Of a stretch of 64,000 nucleotides of DNA, positions 37,563 through 48,616 are shown in pieces. The translations under genes were made by a program, and so were the position numbers. The DNA is from Heliocidaris erythrogramma (taxonomy: Eukaryota; Echinodermata; Echinoidea; Camarodonta; Echinometridae): contig CM046853.1 in the NCBI GenBank assembly GCA_025617745.1, positions 51,353,021 to 51,417,020 on the forward strand, read 5' to 3'. Numbering within the stretch: position 1 is the stretch's first letter; each line of letters begins with the position of its first letter. The notes beneath the pieces are model-generated. The model was not told the DNA's origin. It saw nothing but the letters and a program-made list of their open reading frames with translations, and did no database searches.

Positions 37563-37629
37563 CCCCGTCTTATATATGTATAGAGTTGCGATCGATTCGA
37601 ATCGATCGCAATTTTTTATAAAGACGGGG
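37563..37629. repeat. Nested palindrome
   Basis: The outer arms 'ccccgtcttat' (37563-37573) and 'ataaagacgggg' (37618-37629) enclose a 26-bp perfect palindrome at 37586-37611 with centre 'gattcgaatc'. No coding content. Confidence 0.85.
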
Positions 37630-38227
37630 CACTGGAAAACATACAGGCCTTGTTGAGCTATGCACGTTTAAAAGTTGATCCCAAATTTAATCTGTATTAA
37701 TCATGTTAATGGAATGATTTTCTTGCTTTTACTCTAAGAATTGTTTTATGTCACCTTTTGCGTAATAAATGACGTAAACGACGTGATAAAGAATGAATGC
37801 AACAGATTTGTCGTCTCTGAAAACCACCAAAATTGTCTCTTTATTGATTTATTTTCATATTTGCTTTGGCATAACACTTTTAAAGAGATTACGCTTGTGG
37901 TTTATTCGTGAAAAAATTTGTCATTATCGTTGCGTGATAGATCCTTTACAATTTGTAGCTTTTTAACCTACATACGTCATTCGTCATACTACGTCAAAAT
38001 TTAGAGCCATGAAAATGACACCCAGTCACTCTGGAGTTCTCGGAGACCATCCAAATTTGTCCCCTGTGTTTTCATAATTGAAGATAATGGCACCCTTTTT
38101 CGCTATTTTTTATTTCAGTTTTCACTTTCGTTTTTCTGTCTCCTTGTTTTATGACCCAGTATTCGCCTCGATGGTGTCTAAATTTTTTTTGCTGCTTGTT
38201 TCGATTTTCTATTTGTGAATGCTCCAG

Positions 38228-38305
38228 GGTAACGTGATTGCAATTAAGCGAGTGAATCGCCAGCGGGTCGAGCTCAACAGGAATGTACTAATGGAAATCA
38301 AACAC
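38228..38305 (+). CDS. Receptor guanylyl cyclase exon: kinase-homology domain, beta-3 lysine segment
   Basis: 26 codons, phase 0 to 0, between 'gctccag' and 'gtaagt'. It reads 'GNVIAIKRVNRQRVELNR' and ends 'LMEIKH'. The lysine of 'IAIK' corresponds to the ATP-anchoring VAIK lysine of protein kinases, retained in the receptor cyclase pseudokinase domain. 'KRVN(R/K)xR(V/I)EL' is family-specific. The glutamate of 'LMEIKH' fits the alpha-C helix. Confidence 0.94.
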
Positions 38306-41300
38306 GTAAGTATAACCACATCACCAAAATACACTTTCTTTTCATATACAACGTAGGACGTTACGTATGGATCCCGTGCCACCATTTTCAAGTTTAAGGA
38401 TGGTTAAGGATCCATACACTCTCTCTATCAAAATCAAAACTTTGCCCTCCATTAATTTGAAACTAAAATTCATCCAGTGGCCATGCCTACATTTTTACCC
38501 TTAAAAACCCTTGTATTTAGAGGCATGCGTTTAATAGAACCTGAGATGGCAGAGAATTTGGGAAAAGAGTAAGAACGAAATTCGGCGCGGGGGTTGATCG
38601 ATAGAGTGCCTTGGCATATTCAGAAGTGATGACTGGTACTGAGAGTGAAAGTTAAGTGGAGAAACAATCAGAAACAATAACTCGTCCGAAAGGCATTCGG
38701 CTCTGGCGGCATGCTGACTTCTTAATGCCCGTGCCCCAAATATTTCGATCGTGACTTTTCGTCGTCCCCAGTGCCCGTTTGGATGCTAAGGGGTGTAATA
38801 TGTAATTGGAAGCCCGACTGTATCGTGAAGGAGGTGCCAAGCTAAATATACCTGACGCGTTTCTGATTCTTTGGTTGGGTGCCACAGCAGTCTCTAGCAG
38901 CCTCAATCGATTAAGTGACCCCTTGCCCAACACGATGTGAATGAAGCTGGCTCTTGATTTTTCTTTAAATAGTGAAAATTTGTTAATGTGATGTTGAGAA
39001 AAAAAAATAGACGATACTGTAATTTCTGCATTCAATTTGAGTAAATTATCTAATGTCGAATTTATATGATCATGTTCGATCACTTTTTTGTCTGTAATAA
39101 AGTTATATTACATACATGCATGACATAACTCGAATAAACTAGACGACTGTCCAGCATATGTTTCATGAAATAGCCTGTATCATGAGACACGCTGCAAATA
39201 ACGCAAGCGTCCCATCATTGTGCGCATCCAATCAAAAGCGGTTTAACATAAAAACATTTTTCATTTCGAAAAAGCAGGAATGAATAAAAATGAATGGAAA
39301 TTAAGTATTTATCGTCTTTTTGACGATTCGAATTTCACTGCTATAAATTTGCAAACAATGACTTTACAAGTAGAAATAAGCACAAGAGGTAACATCTTTT
39401 GCTCGACAGTTACAACGTAATGCAATTCTCAATGAGAACATTAAAGTGGGTACGATACATTTTGTAATCTTATTCAAAGAGGATGAGTTAGATGCAGATC
39501 AAACAGAGCGAGGAATGGGAAGTCCTAAGGTAGGAAGATGAGATGGGTAGAGCTAGGAAGGAAAAGAAGCAAAGGAAAATAGAAAAAACCGGTTATACCT
39601 TGAGGCAAATGAAAAACATTATTTGTTTCAAGTCGTTCGTGCTTTCGATTAGGTTTGATTGTAATTACGAGTGTCGTGTGAGCTTAAAACCGTTACATTC
39701 ATGAAAATCCAACTATGCTTGCAACATGAATGATGCAAACCTTCATATGGGAATTACCATCGTACGTGCACCGACATACATACAAAACAAGTCCTAAACT
39801 TTTCTTTTTTGGTTTTGGATTTTTGCTATTGGAGATAATCACACCACGCTCAGTTTCATTGGGCACCTAAAGGACTTCTGCCCCGAGGGACCCATTAAAT
39901 CTCATCAAAATAGACACAGATCTATCACGGAACGATGCAGAGCCATTTGTCTTGTGCATCCTCCATTAAGTTTCAACTAGGTCTGACAAGGTCTCTATCC
40001 AATCTTTGTTCAGTTGTAAAAGAACATTGCCACTGTCTCGCATTGACACGGGACACAGACCAGGGAAGGTCATGATAATTACAAAAAAGTACAAAATACT
40101 ATATCCTTGTTATTTTAAAGATTTCTTTCAGTAGCTACGTTGTAGATAAGCATGACTGCATCAGGATCAATTTTAAATGTGACCAACCCATCCCCCGCCC
40201 CCATTCAAAGTTTCTTTTTAAAAGTTATTTTTCAGCTTGGTGCTGTCGAATACCATTTTTCCATTTGACTCAATCTTGCTGGAAATCGAATGCAGTGTAA
40301 ATCACTGCACACAGATATGGGTGTACAGAGAAGGTACTATTAATCATCAGCCTCAAATCAAATGATTTTTTTTTCCTTTTCAGATGACGAAAAGACCTTT
40401 TGTTCAGTAATTTCCGACCTGGTTAGTGCATAGAAGTCTCCTATATAGCTGACATTTTAGAATCTAACTAATCTGTTGGGTTTCCAAAAAGATTCATTTT
40501 ATGTAGGATATACCATTACTAGTTGTATACATCATATCGAGGTTCATCCTGGAAATTTTTGTCAGGTTTTGGTGAACTCAAAATACTCGTCTTTGTTAAA
40601 ACTCTGATATTCCCTTCCCCTTTTCACCGCCTCTGTCCATGGTTTGTATCACCCGACTTCACTGAGATTTACGATGCGGTTTAACATGCCAAACACTATT
40701 GACAGATAATGATCTCGAGGATCCTGCATCGGCTAAAACTGGAAGCGAGGTTGCAATATTCGCCTGATTTGTGGTTGATTTACCCCGCAAAGTATCGGAC
40801 GATATTTTTTCTTCATATATAAAGGTGTAGCCTTTTTGATCTGATAAGAGCAAGATTGTAATATGTGACACGAGACAGCGCTTTGTGTTGTAAGTTTTAA
40901 ACAATAAGGATTACAGAAGGGCAAGTCTAAGTTATGTTATCCCAGTCTTCATCGACAATTTCTAGGAGTTTAGTATATCCGATGACTGTATATATTTCAT
41001 GGCCCTACGAGAACTTGGGTCAGACCGAAAATGAAGTAAATGTGCACTGTTTATTTCAAATTATGTTCATAATTCCGTAATATTTGGTAACATATGGAAC
41101 ACGAAAAGACCACATTCCTGGGAATGGTTGTGACAGAGGTGATTTTTTTTAATGATGTGATTTGCTCATCAACTCCAAAATAACATGAAAACGACCGCCA
41201 ACCAGTTTGACATGTAAGTCAGCTTTTTGAGTGGAGGAAGTTAAATAGCTATACAGCCTTGTATAGTTTTTAGAAGAAGACAAATCGATGAGAATATGCG

Positions 41301-42617
41301 TCGGGTTTTTTTTTGGTTGGTATGTCTCTGATTTTATTCAGTGATACACTCCACGCTTTCATTAGCTTGCTCCGTTTTTCTCGTCATCTAAACGGCGCAG
41401 ACAAGCGCTCTGATTTCGAATAAGACCTTCAATCGATAATGACTCGAGTAACCGAAGGCGAATTTTTGTGTCTCCGGTATCCCGCGCAAATTAGAGTTTC
41501 TCACCCGTATTTCTGGGTGACCCCCTCAGTATTTGCTATATGCTATAATGAAATGCTGCAGGAACTACGAACAAAAGGTGTCCAGATTTTTTTTAAAATT
41601 AAAAATATCCATAGTTTTATGTCGTGGTTATGTTGAAAGGAAGTGAGTGCTTGCAGATCCTATAAGAAGGATAAACCTGAAAACAAACGTACGCAAAACA
41701 AAAGAACACTTTTTGTGTTTTGTTTATTGTACCTCTCGTATGTATTTTATGAGAGGGTAATTTCATCTTCACCGGGATTATGAAATTATATTTTCCACAA
41801 AGAATGGTAAATCAGGGATTGGTTGAAGTATGTTAAAAAGACCTTCACTTACCTATTAAAGTAGGACACAATGTAGGCCAGGTCATGGAATTCATGGCAA
41901 TGTATAAATTTGTCATGGCCATCTGATAAAAATCATAGCAGAAGGAATTATTACACTCAGAACATGGATATCCTAAGAGCAATAAAATTATTTGAAAAGA
42001 GAATAAATACTGTACAATGTTTAAAATGTAACAACATATAAATAATGTGTTTGTTGTGTTTATACAAATACCGGTTAAAATCTTCAAAACTCCTTAGGGG
42101 CCTATTAAGGCATGAAGATGCCATAAGGTCTATTAGATTTAGGGGGAATTCCCCCAAATCACAAACAAATATCTCCGGTTATAAATGTAGTATTTCTTAA
42201 AACCACGTAGATTTAGGGAAGATTTCTTGTAATAGGATTTTATTGTCCACTAGAAAGTATTCTTCTTCAAAATATTTATGACACAACATGCAACTTTGTA
42301 TTGTCCTTCTTTTTCGCGAACTTCATATTTTCCATAATAATGTATTTCCCGCACGTGAGTCGCGTTGCTGTATCATCAAATATCTCTGTCCCAACGGCGC
42401 CATATTCAGTTATTTCTTTTCAAATGGTTTTTATCTGTAAAAGAACAATCGGAAACAAACACCATACCCCTATCACTAGAATAAATCGAATAATTCTAAA
42501 TGCCAAGATGTTTTCGTGTTTTTGCTTTCTGTTTGTCTCTCTGCGTTCCGCACGAGGGACACCTTCTCTTTAGGATGTGGTAACATTATCTCTCCCATAA
42601 TCCTTTCCGCTCCATAG
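38306..42617 (+). other. Intron of the receptor gene
   Basis: 4.3 kb, donor 'gtaagt', acceptor 'ccatag'. Contents: an unassigned minus-strand 143-codon frame (38652-39083) and a partial family D copy (about 40240-40350). I see nothing else assignable. Confidence 0.75.
38652..39083 (-). other. Unassigned 143-codon open frame
   Basis: A minus-strand frame inside an intron. The composition is protein-like but I see no family motif, membrane segment or repeat. It could be a decayed mobile-element fragment or chance. It is listed only because its length is above most random frames here. Confidence 0.1.
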
Positions 42618-42722
42618 GTTCGTGACCTTCAACATGACCACGTGATCAAGTTTATCGGAGCATGCATCGACGCGCCCAACATCAGCATCATGACCGAGTA
42701 TTGCCCCAAAGGTAGCCTGCAG
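42618..42722 (+). CDS. Receptor guanylyl cyclase exon: kinase-homology domain, hinge region
   Basis: 35 codons, phase 0 to 0, between 'ccatag' and 'gtaggt'. It reads '[20 protein letters not shown]', then '[15 protein letters not shown]'. '(R/K)F(I/V)GAC(I/T)D(A/P)PNI' and 'TEYCP(K/R)GSLQ' are near-invariant in NPR-type cyclases and correspond to the beta-4/beta-5 strands and hinge of the kinase fold. Confidence 0.96.
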
Positions 42723-42889
42723 GTAGGTGATCACTCCTGGGCCTTCTGGGCCTATATTTCAAATTAGCCAGCTTGATATAGGACATATTGTATTTTTAAA
42801 GACAAATTTGAGTACGGTCATGCCATTGCATTGTGCAAAAAAAAAAAAAACTGTCTGGAAGCAATTGGGAGAAGTTGATTCTGTCGTAC

Positions 42890-43140
42890 AATGGTATTGA
42901 TGTATACACTGTGACGTTTGGGAATGATCATGAAAATGATAAGAATTTGACCCCTTCTTGCTGAAAATCACATGCACTGCACACATAAATGGGTATATGG
43001 GATTAAAGTTTGGTCGACACTTTAGTTTGGTTCTGCTATATCTCGTCATGTTACAATATGAGGGCATGTGAAGAGCATTAAAAAATTTAAAAGCTCACAA
43101 AATACTTTTCACCTTAACCCGTACTCAGCCTTCTCTTAAA
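42890..43140 (+). repeat. Mid-repeat family D copy
   Basis: Contains 'tgggattaaagtttgg', 'tatctcgtcatgttacaata' and 'tgagggcatgtgaagagca', matching 45105-45440. Confidence 0.55.
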
Positions 43141-43160
43141 TTGTTATCGCGCCACCCAGA

Positions 43161-43274
43161 GGCGGCGGAACGTCGAACTCGGACAATGGAAGTGGGGTGG
43201 GGGGACTTTTTGTCCACCAAACAAAAGGTGCGCCCACCCCACTTCCATTGTCCGAGGCCGACGTTACGCCGCCT
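43161..43274. repeat. Imperfect long hairpin
   Basis: Left arm 43161-43203 (containing 'tcggacaatggaagtggggt') pairs with right arm 43233-43274 (containing 'accccacttccattgtccga') around a roughly 30-bp spacer. The outer arms 'ggcggcg(g)aacgtc' and 'gacgttacgccgcc' have a few mismatches. Confidence 0.8.
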
Positions 43275-45104
43275 CCTTTCTTTAGGGGACTTAGCTCAAG
43301 CTACCCAAGTATAAAGGTAGCTCTAGTATCACTATCTTGCAGTGTTTTCTGATTAGGTTTAAAACATATTATGAAGGAACAAGATTTAACCATCAAAACT
43401 AATAAAATTGGTTGCAAATGTAACTATTGTTTGTCCCTCCAGGCGAACTTCAGTGGCTGATTATATTGAAATTTTATATTGAAATTTATATTTTCTTCGA
43501 AAAATCTTAAGTTTGCAAGCCGTAATTTCAATCCCATAAAGTGGTCACCCTGGTTAATTTTTAGACATCACGAAGTAGGATTCTTTACCCCCCCCCCCCC
43601 CCCCCATTTCCCGTCAGTGACAGCACCCAATCTACGCCACTCCTATGATCAACACGAACGTTAATCATATAATTCGTCACTCTTGGATAATAGTAAATAG
43701 TGTATGTGTAATACCGCTGTGATTGGTTAGATTCGCATCACGTGACGACACGTGTAAAAATTTAGTTATAGCGCACGATCGTGCACTATAGCTTTGATTT
43801 TTGCACGGGGAATCCCGTGTTAAATGAATAGGGGATGAGTCATTATAAGGGTCTTTTTACTATAACAATTCGTGCATGTTCTATTTATGCTATATGAGTA
43901 GTCATATTATTGTTCAGAACCTGCATCAGCTAGATGTCTCTCCTTAAAATGCCCATATTTAATGCTACTGCGATTTATGTCCACAATCGGATCGCAGTCG
44001 ATCGTAGTGCATGTATGATGGGCTTCAAACTCTTCCAGTGACTGAATATTACAGTTATTTCAATATATTACTTTGCCTGTCTCGGTGGCAATTTAATCCC
44101 TGCCATGTTTAAACTGGATTATCTTTGATCAGTCTTGATCAAATTCAAAGCATTCTTGATGGATGGGGAATTAAGGAAATTATGACTATTATCATGGCCA
44201 TACCACATTGTTTGTATAATACAAGATTTTGTAGACATCATGTTTTTTAATGAATCATGGGCGTTCAGATTCTGTAATAAATAAGAATAGTTGTATTGCC
44301 GACAAAAGTAATAATGGTAGATTTATTTTCCACCGTAAAAGGAAGAGTTTTATTTAGAGAGGATATACAGAAACGTGCTGTAATACGGGCAAATATACGC
44401 GTGTCAAAGGTGTTCTTACTCTGGCGGCTGTGAATCGAATCATTTTTGTTATCTTGAAAAGTGGTATTTTGATATTAACTTCAACTCATTTCCAGTATTT
44501 ACTTCTTTTCCAGTCCTTTCAAAAAAATGAGAGAAAATATCAAAAGTTGTAATTGCTTGGGCATTTTCAAGAAACTCCTTGTCTTGTGAGACAGTGTCGG
44601 CAAAGAAAAAAACAGTACCGTATTGATTTTGTCTCGTAACTCAAACTGAGGTTTTGAAGGGGAAAAGTAGGTTAGATTTGATGAAAAGAGAGAAGGAAAC
44701 TTGGACGCCGGGTGTAAAAGCTTAAGAGGAAAACGTAAAGATGACTGTGTCTTATATCAATAGAGAAACATTTACAAATGTTAAATGGATAAAGACTTTT
44801 TCATCAAAAGGATGTGGTATAGGTGTCATATGAATCTTTTTTTTAAACTTTGAAAACTCTTCTTCGTTATAAAACTAATATGAATATCTTCGTGAGTCTG
44901 CTATTATCAGTATTATCAGTTCATCTTTAAAAAATAACAACTAGCAATTTTAGATTCTATATTAGTTGCCTCTGTCAGGTGGAGTTATACTTTCATATTT
45001 TAAGTGTTTTACCACCATTTTGGATTTCCTAAAACATGGAATTTTGTACGTCTTGAAGAGGCGACTACGCCAACATCCAATGCCCCGTAATAAAGATAAA
45101 ACTG

Positions 45105-45440
45105 CATGAGTTCTGGTCGTGCGATTATATTGTGAAAGAAACTGTGAAGAAGTGAGTAGGAAAGGTTGATTATGTATTATATTAGGATTGTATACTGTTA
45201 GGTTTTGGAATAATCAAAATGATAAGATATCGACTCAATCTTGCTTAACGTCACATGCACTGCAAAGAAATATATATATATATATGGGACTGCATGTGGC
45301 ATGTTTAGTCCAAACTTTTTAGCTATTTCTTGTCATATGTCGAAGTATGAGGGCATTTGAATTAAGAGCTATACTTTTCAGGGCCGGGACACTTCTACTA
45401 TGATATTCTTACATATTCTTTACTGGTCGTAAAGAGAATG
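45105..45440 (+). repeat. Mid-repeat family D copy (reference copy)
   Basis: Ordered blocks: 'gcgattatattgtgaaagaa', 'ttggaataatcaaaatgata', 'gactcaatcttgctt', 'tatatgggactgcat', 'tatttcttgtcatatg', 'gtatgagggcatttgaa', 'ttttcagggccgggacactt'. A fragment with the first block also occurs at about 47150-47215. Confidence 0.6.
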
Positions 45441-45799
45441 AGAGAGCCCACACCATCACCAGAACACACCCTTGTCAGTGATAAGAACACTCATAAGGAC
45501 ACTAATGTCCTTGCCCCCATTACTAACCTACATGTCCTTGACGTTGATGCTATACGTGCCAAAGCCTTCATCAGATTTGACATTGCACCTTTAAGTTGGC
45601 TCAGGGCATCCGAGGATGGTTCATAAAACTAGTGGGAAGATTTGTAAATATTCATTATGGAAAGAGATAAATGGGTCATTGTGTTGTCCTTTTTTCACAA
45701 AGTGGAAGTGAAAGGTAGCACTGCAAGGAACTTGAAGTCATGCATTCTTAGTTTTTATCATGGTTTACACGATGAAATTCTAAACGAAGATGTTGATTC

Positions 45800-45905
45800 A
45801 GTCAATTTATTTATTTATTCCTTTATTTATTTATTTATTTATTTATTTGTTTGTTTATTTATGCATTCATTCATTTATTCGTTTATTTATTTTTATTTTT
45901 TTTAA
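45800..45905. repeat. (TTTA)n microsatellite
   Basis: Tetranucleotide repeats 'tttatttatttattta' with TTTG and CATT variants. Confidence 0.95.
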
Positions 45906-45944
45906 TTATTAAGTAATTAATTTGTCTATTATGGTCAAAATGTT

Positions 45945-46210
45945 ATGCAGTAACGTATCGTTGGTCCAGCCATTGTGGGGGCACTAGCGTCATGCATATA
46001 GGGGGCATAACGTTTACTAAGTGGATGAAGCAAGGCCATCGATTGAGGGGAGGGTTTAGGTTTGTGGTATGATCGACGTTTCATATTGCTTTTCCCTCCT
46101 TTTTCTTTCTCTAACCCCCTCCCCCCCCCCCTCTCTCTCTCTCTCTTTCGCTATTTGGCGGCACTTGCTCCCGTACTCCCGTGCTTCGTGCCCCCTTCCA
46201 TTACGGTAGC
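45945..46210. repeat. C-rich repeat fragment with CT tract
   Basis: Contains 'gtgggggcactagcgtcatg' and a 'cccctcccccccccctctct' tract, then 'ggcggcacttgctcccgtac'. It is similar in style to the C-rich repeats of intron 2. The family is unknown. Confidence 0.35.
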
Positions 46211-47242
46211 TACCCCTCTATTTATATGAGCTGAAACAGTTCCAATCGTGCGAATTCTTAAAAGTAATGCAACGATTCCGTGAGCCATGGAAAGATTGCA
46301 TTCTCGCATCTATGTTATGCAATCTTTTTCTATAAACGATCACTGAGGTTGCAGACATGTAGCTCATTCAGAACATTTTCCAAATTGAAGGTCATGGTTA
46401 TGAGTGACAGTTCCTGAAGGTCGGGGTCGTTTACTTCCAAATATCCCAAGGGCTTTTCTTACTTTGTCTGCATACGCAGCGACACTAGACAGACAAACCA
46501 AATCGTTAACACGATTTTCTCTAACTTGAATTCCAAATTAATTAAATGACTTGCAGTATATGGTGCGAAATTCCACGCTTTACAATATCATCTTTCGACA
46601 TAGAGAAGATTTGTCTGGTCCATCATTGTCAACCATAATCATCTCAGAAGCCCGAAGTGATATTCGACTAAATTCGCCTCCAGAAAATGTACAATTCTGG
46701 TTGTAGACTTACTGCTCTGTGACTCACTACATAATCACTTAGAATGTCGATTTTTTTTCCCGATTATATATCCGTTCGGCAGCTGTGTCTCCAATTATTC
46801 TACCTTACAAGCCTCCAGGACAAGAAATGATTTACCCTAATAAGAATTAAATGATTAATGTTCCTCATGACTGCCTAAAATCATAACAATTAGCATTCCT
46901 TTTTTAGTCCCAATTCTTGATGTAGTGTTCTGATTTTCTGATCTGATATCCTGTAAAGTTAACGCATCGGGGCAGTAGGCGGCGGGGGATACATGCACGC
47001 GCCCCGCATTTTTTCGAACTGCAATAATTTTTCATTATTAAAATAGCCTTCTTCAGCTACTGCATGGGAAGTGTCCTTTAAACAAGTAGGCTCATTAAAC
47101 CGCTTATTCGTGACACTTGTGATGGTAAACAGGGTAAAAACAATTTCTATTTACAGATGAAGTTGAGTTCTGTTCATGCGATTACATTGTGAAAGAAACT
47201 ATATCAAAGCAATAAGCCAGTTTGTATATACATGGTACAAAT

Positions 47243-47473
47243 GGGTGGTATTCTGAGATATAATTATTTTATCTGGATTTTAGTGAAATAATTTTAATTG
47301 TCATAACAAAATGTACGCTAATGGCGCATCATTGGTTAATGACTGCGCAAAAGTGTCTGTTACGCGGAATTCATCTGCGCAAACACCAATGTAATGTTGC
47401 AATTTAAAAGCTGTTATGACAATTAAAATCTTTTCACTAAAATCAAGATAAAATAAATCTCAAAATACCACCC
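47243..47473. mobile_element. MITE with 60-bp inverted ends
   Basis: Left arm 47243-47307 (from 'gggtggtattctgagatata' to 'ttgtcataac') pairs with right arm 47413-47473 (from 'gttatgacaatt' to 'aaaataccaccc'). The interior is about 105 bp and non-coding. Confidence 0.85.
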
Positions 47474-47526
47474 CATGACATGAGCCCAAATTGTGCGCGC
47501 ACACGCTTCTGGTTTGGTGGTAAAAT

Positions 47527-47563
47527 CCATAGAGTTACATACGCACTTTATGTAACTCTATGG
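47527..47563. repeat. Short perfect hairpin (15-bp arms)
   Basis: 'ccatagagttacata' pairs with 'tatgtaactctatgg' across a 7-base loop. It lies directly next to the TAA bordering the Harbinger-like element. Confidence 0.85.
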
Positions 47564-48045
47564 CTAAAGGCATGGTCACATCCCGCCGTGCGTGTTTTTA
47601 GTCCGTACGTGTTCTGCGGAGGCCACGTCCGCCACGTGTTTCTGAAAACGTGGGGAGGGAGTAGCAAGAGCAGGGAAGGACTATACGTCACACGCACTAC
47701 AACGCAAGGTGTAAGTACGTGGCCCGCACGCCACGCCTGGACGTGAGTGGTTGCGTGCATCGTACGTTGCGCACCTGGTAAGTGAGTTGTACGTGCTTAC
47801 AACGTGCTTACAACGTACGATCGCCGTGCGGTTGCCTCGTTATCGTACGGAGGCCGTACTTTCACGTACGGTGTCCTTACTGACTTGCAGGGAGTAAGTG
47901 CGTGCAAGTGCGATAAACGTGAGTTTTTTCCCGTCACCATCTGCCGAGTCTTCATCGCTCCTCATCTGTTCGTCGCCTGCCTTTACATCATCTACGGCCC
48001 GTTTCTGTTGGGCCTTTCTGGCCCTATATTTACTGCAATAAATCA

Positions 48046-48196
48046 TATATACCTACCTATTATGCCTGTAGTCTTGACTACGGGACCCCTTCGAGAATTA
48101 TCACACATGTGTCACAAAATTGTGCGCACCCCCCGTAATCCTATTGTCCCCTTTGCCACTCACGCGCGTCAGTACGCTACGGCCATCTTCCTCTTT
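48046..48196 (+). repeat. DIRS left inverted terminal repeat
   Basis: About 150 bp that is the reverse complement, with no difference I could find, of 54675-54825. It begins 'tatatacctacctattatgc'. The outer 18 bp (48028-48045) are unique to the left end, as expected for DIRS elements, whose two ends carry different extensions. Confidence 0.9.
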
Positions 48197-48616
48197 CTTG
48201 CTCGCCCCCGACGAGTTAGGACGTATAGTCACAGCGCTCCTGAAATCAGGTCGTATAGTATCTTTTTGGTGCGCTTTTTCACATAGTTAAAGCACTTTTA
48301 GGTACCTATATTCGTTATAGATTATAGTACTTTGTGTTTTATTAGTCACTCTTGCCGATTGCAAGGGATTTTTTGACTCCCTTTCTTGGCATTTATTTTT
48401 CTCTTTCACGGTCAGCCCCACGTAGATATTTCCGTGTTTGCGGGTGTTTCCGTTTGTCACCGAGCCTTCGGGTTCGGTGTTTGTTCTTACGGTTTAGGCT
48501 GTGAAAATTTCTTTAGTGCGTATCTCCCAAATAAACTTTAGTTTTATTTACTGCATTCAGTTGAAGTATTTCTTAATTTGAAAAGTATACTTTATTGTCT
48601 GTTTTATTGCAGTGGT
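48197..48616 (+). promoter_or_regulatory. DIRS 5' leader
   Basis: Sequence between the left inverted repeat and the first plausible ATG of ORF1 (48617). No coding potential is evident. It ends in a polypyrimidine stretch and 'ttattgcag' at 48603-48611, a good 3' splice-site match six bases before the ATG, which suggests a possible intron in the leader. Confidence 0.4.

Larger units (their letters stand above)
34842..38227 (+). other. Intron of the receptor gene
   Basis: 3.4 kb, donor 'gtaggt', acceptor 'gctccag'. It holds a family D repeat copy (35150-35400) and a hairpin (37563-37629). The open frames between 35410 and 36240 show no recognisable domain or compositional support and are taken as chance. 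Confidence 0.75.

Noticed and set aside
47804-48286. 160-codon plus-strand frame at the left end of the retroelement
   Set aside because: It crosses the border between the host DNA element and the DIRS inverted repeat, so it cannot be an evolved gene.
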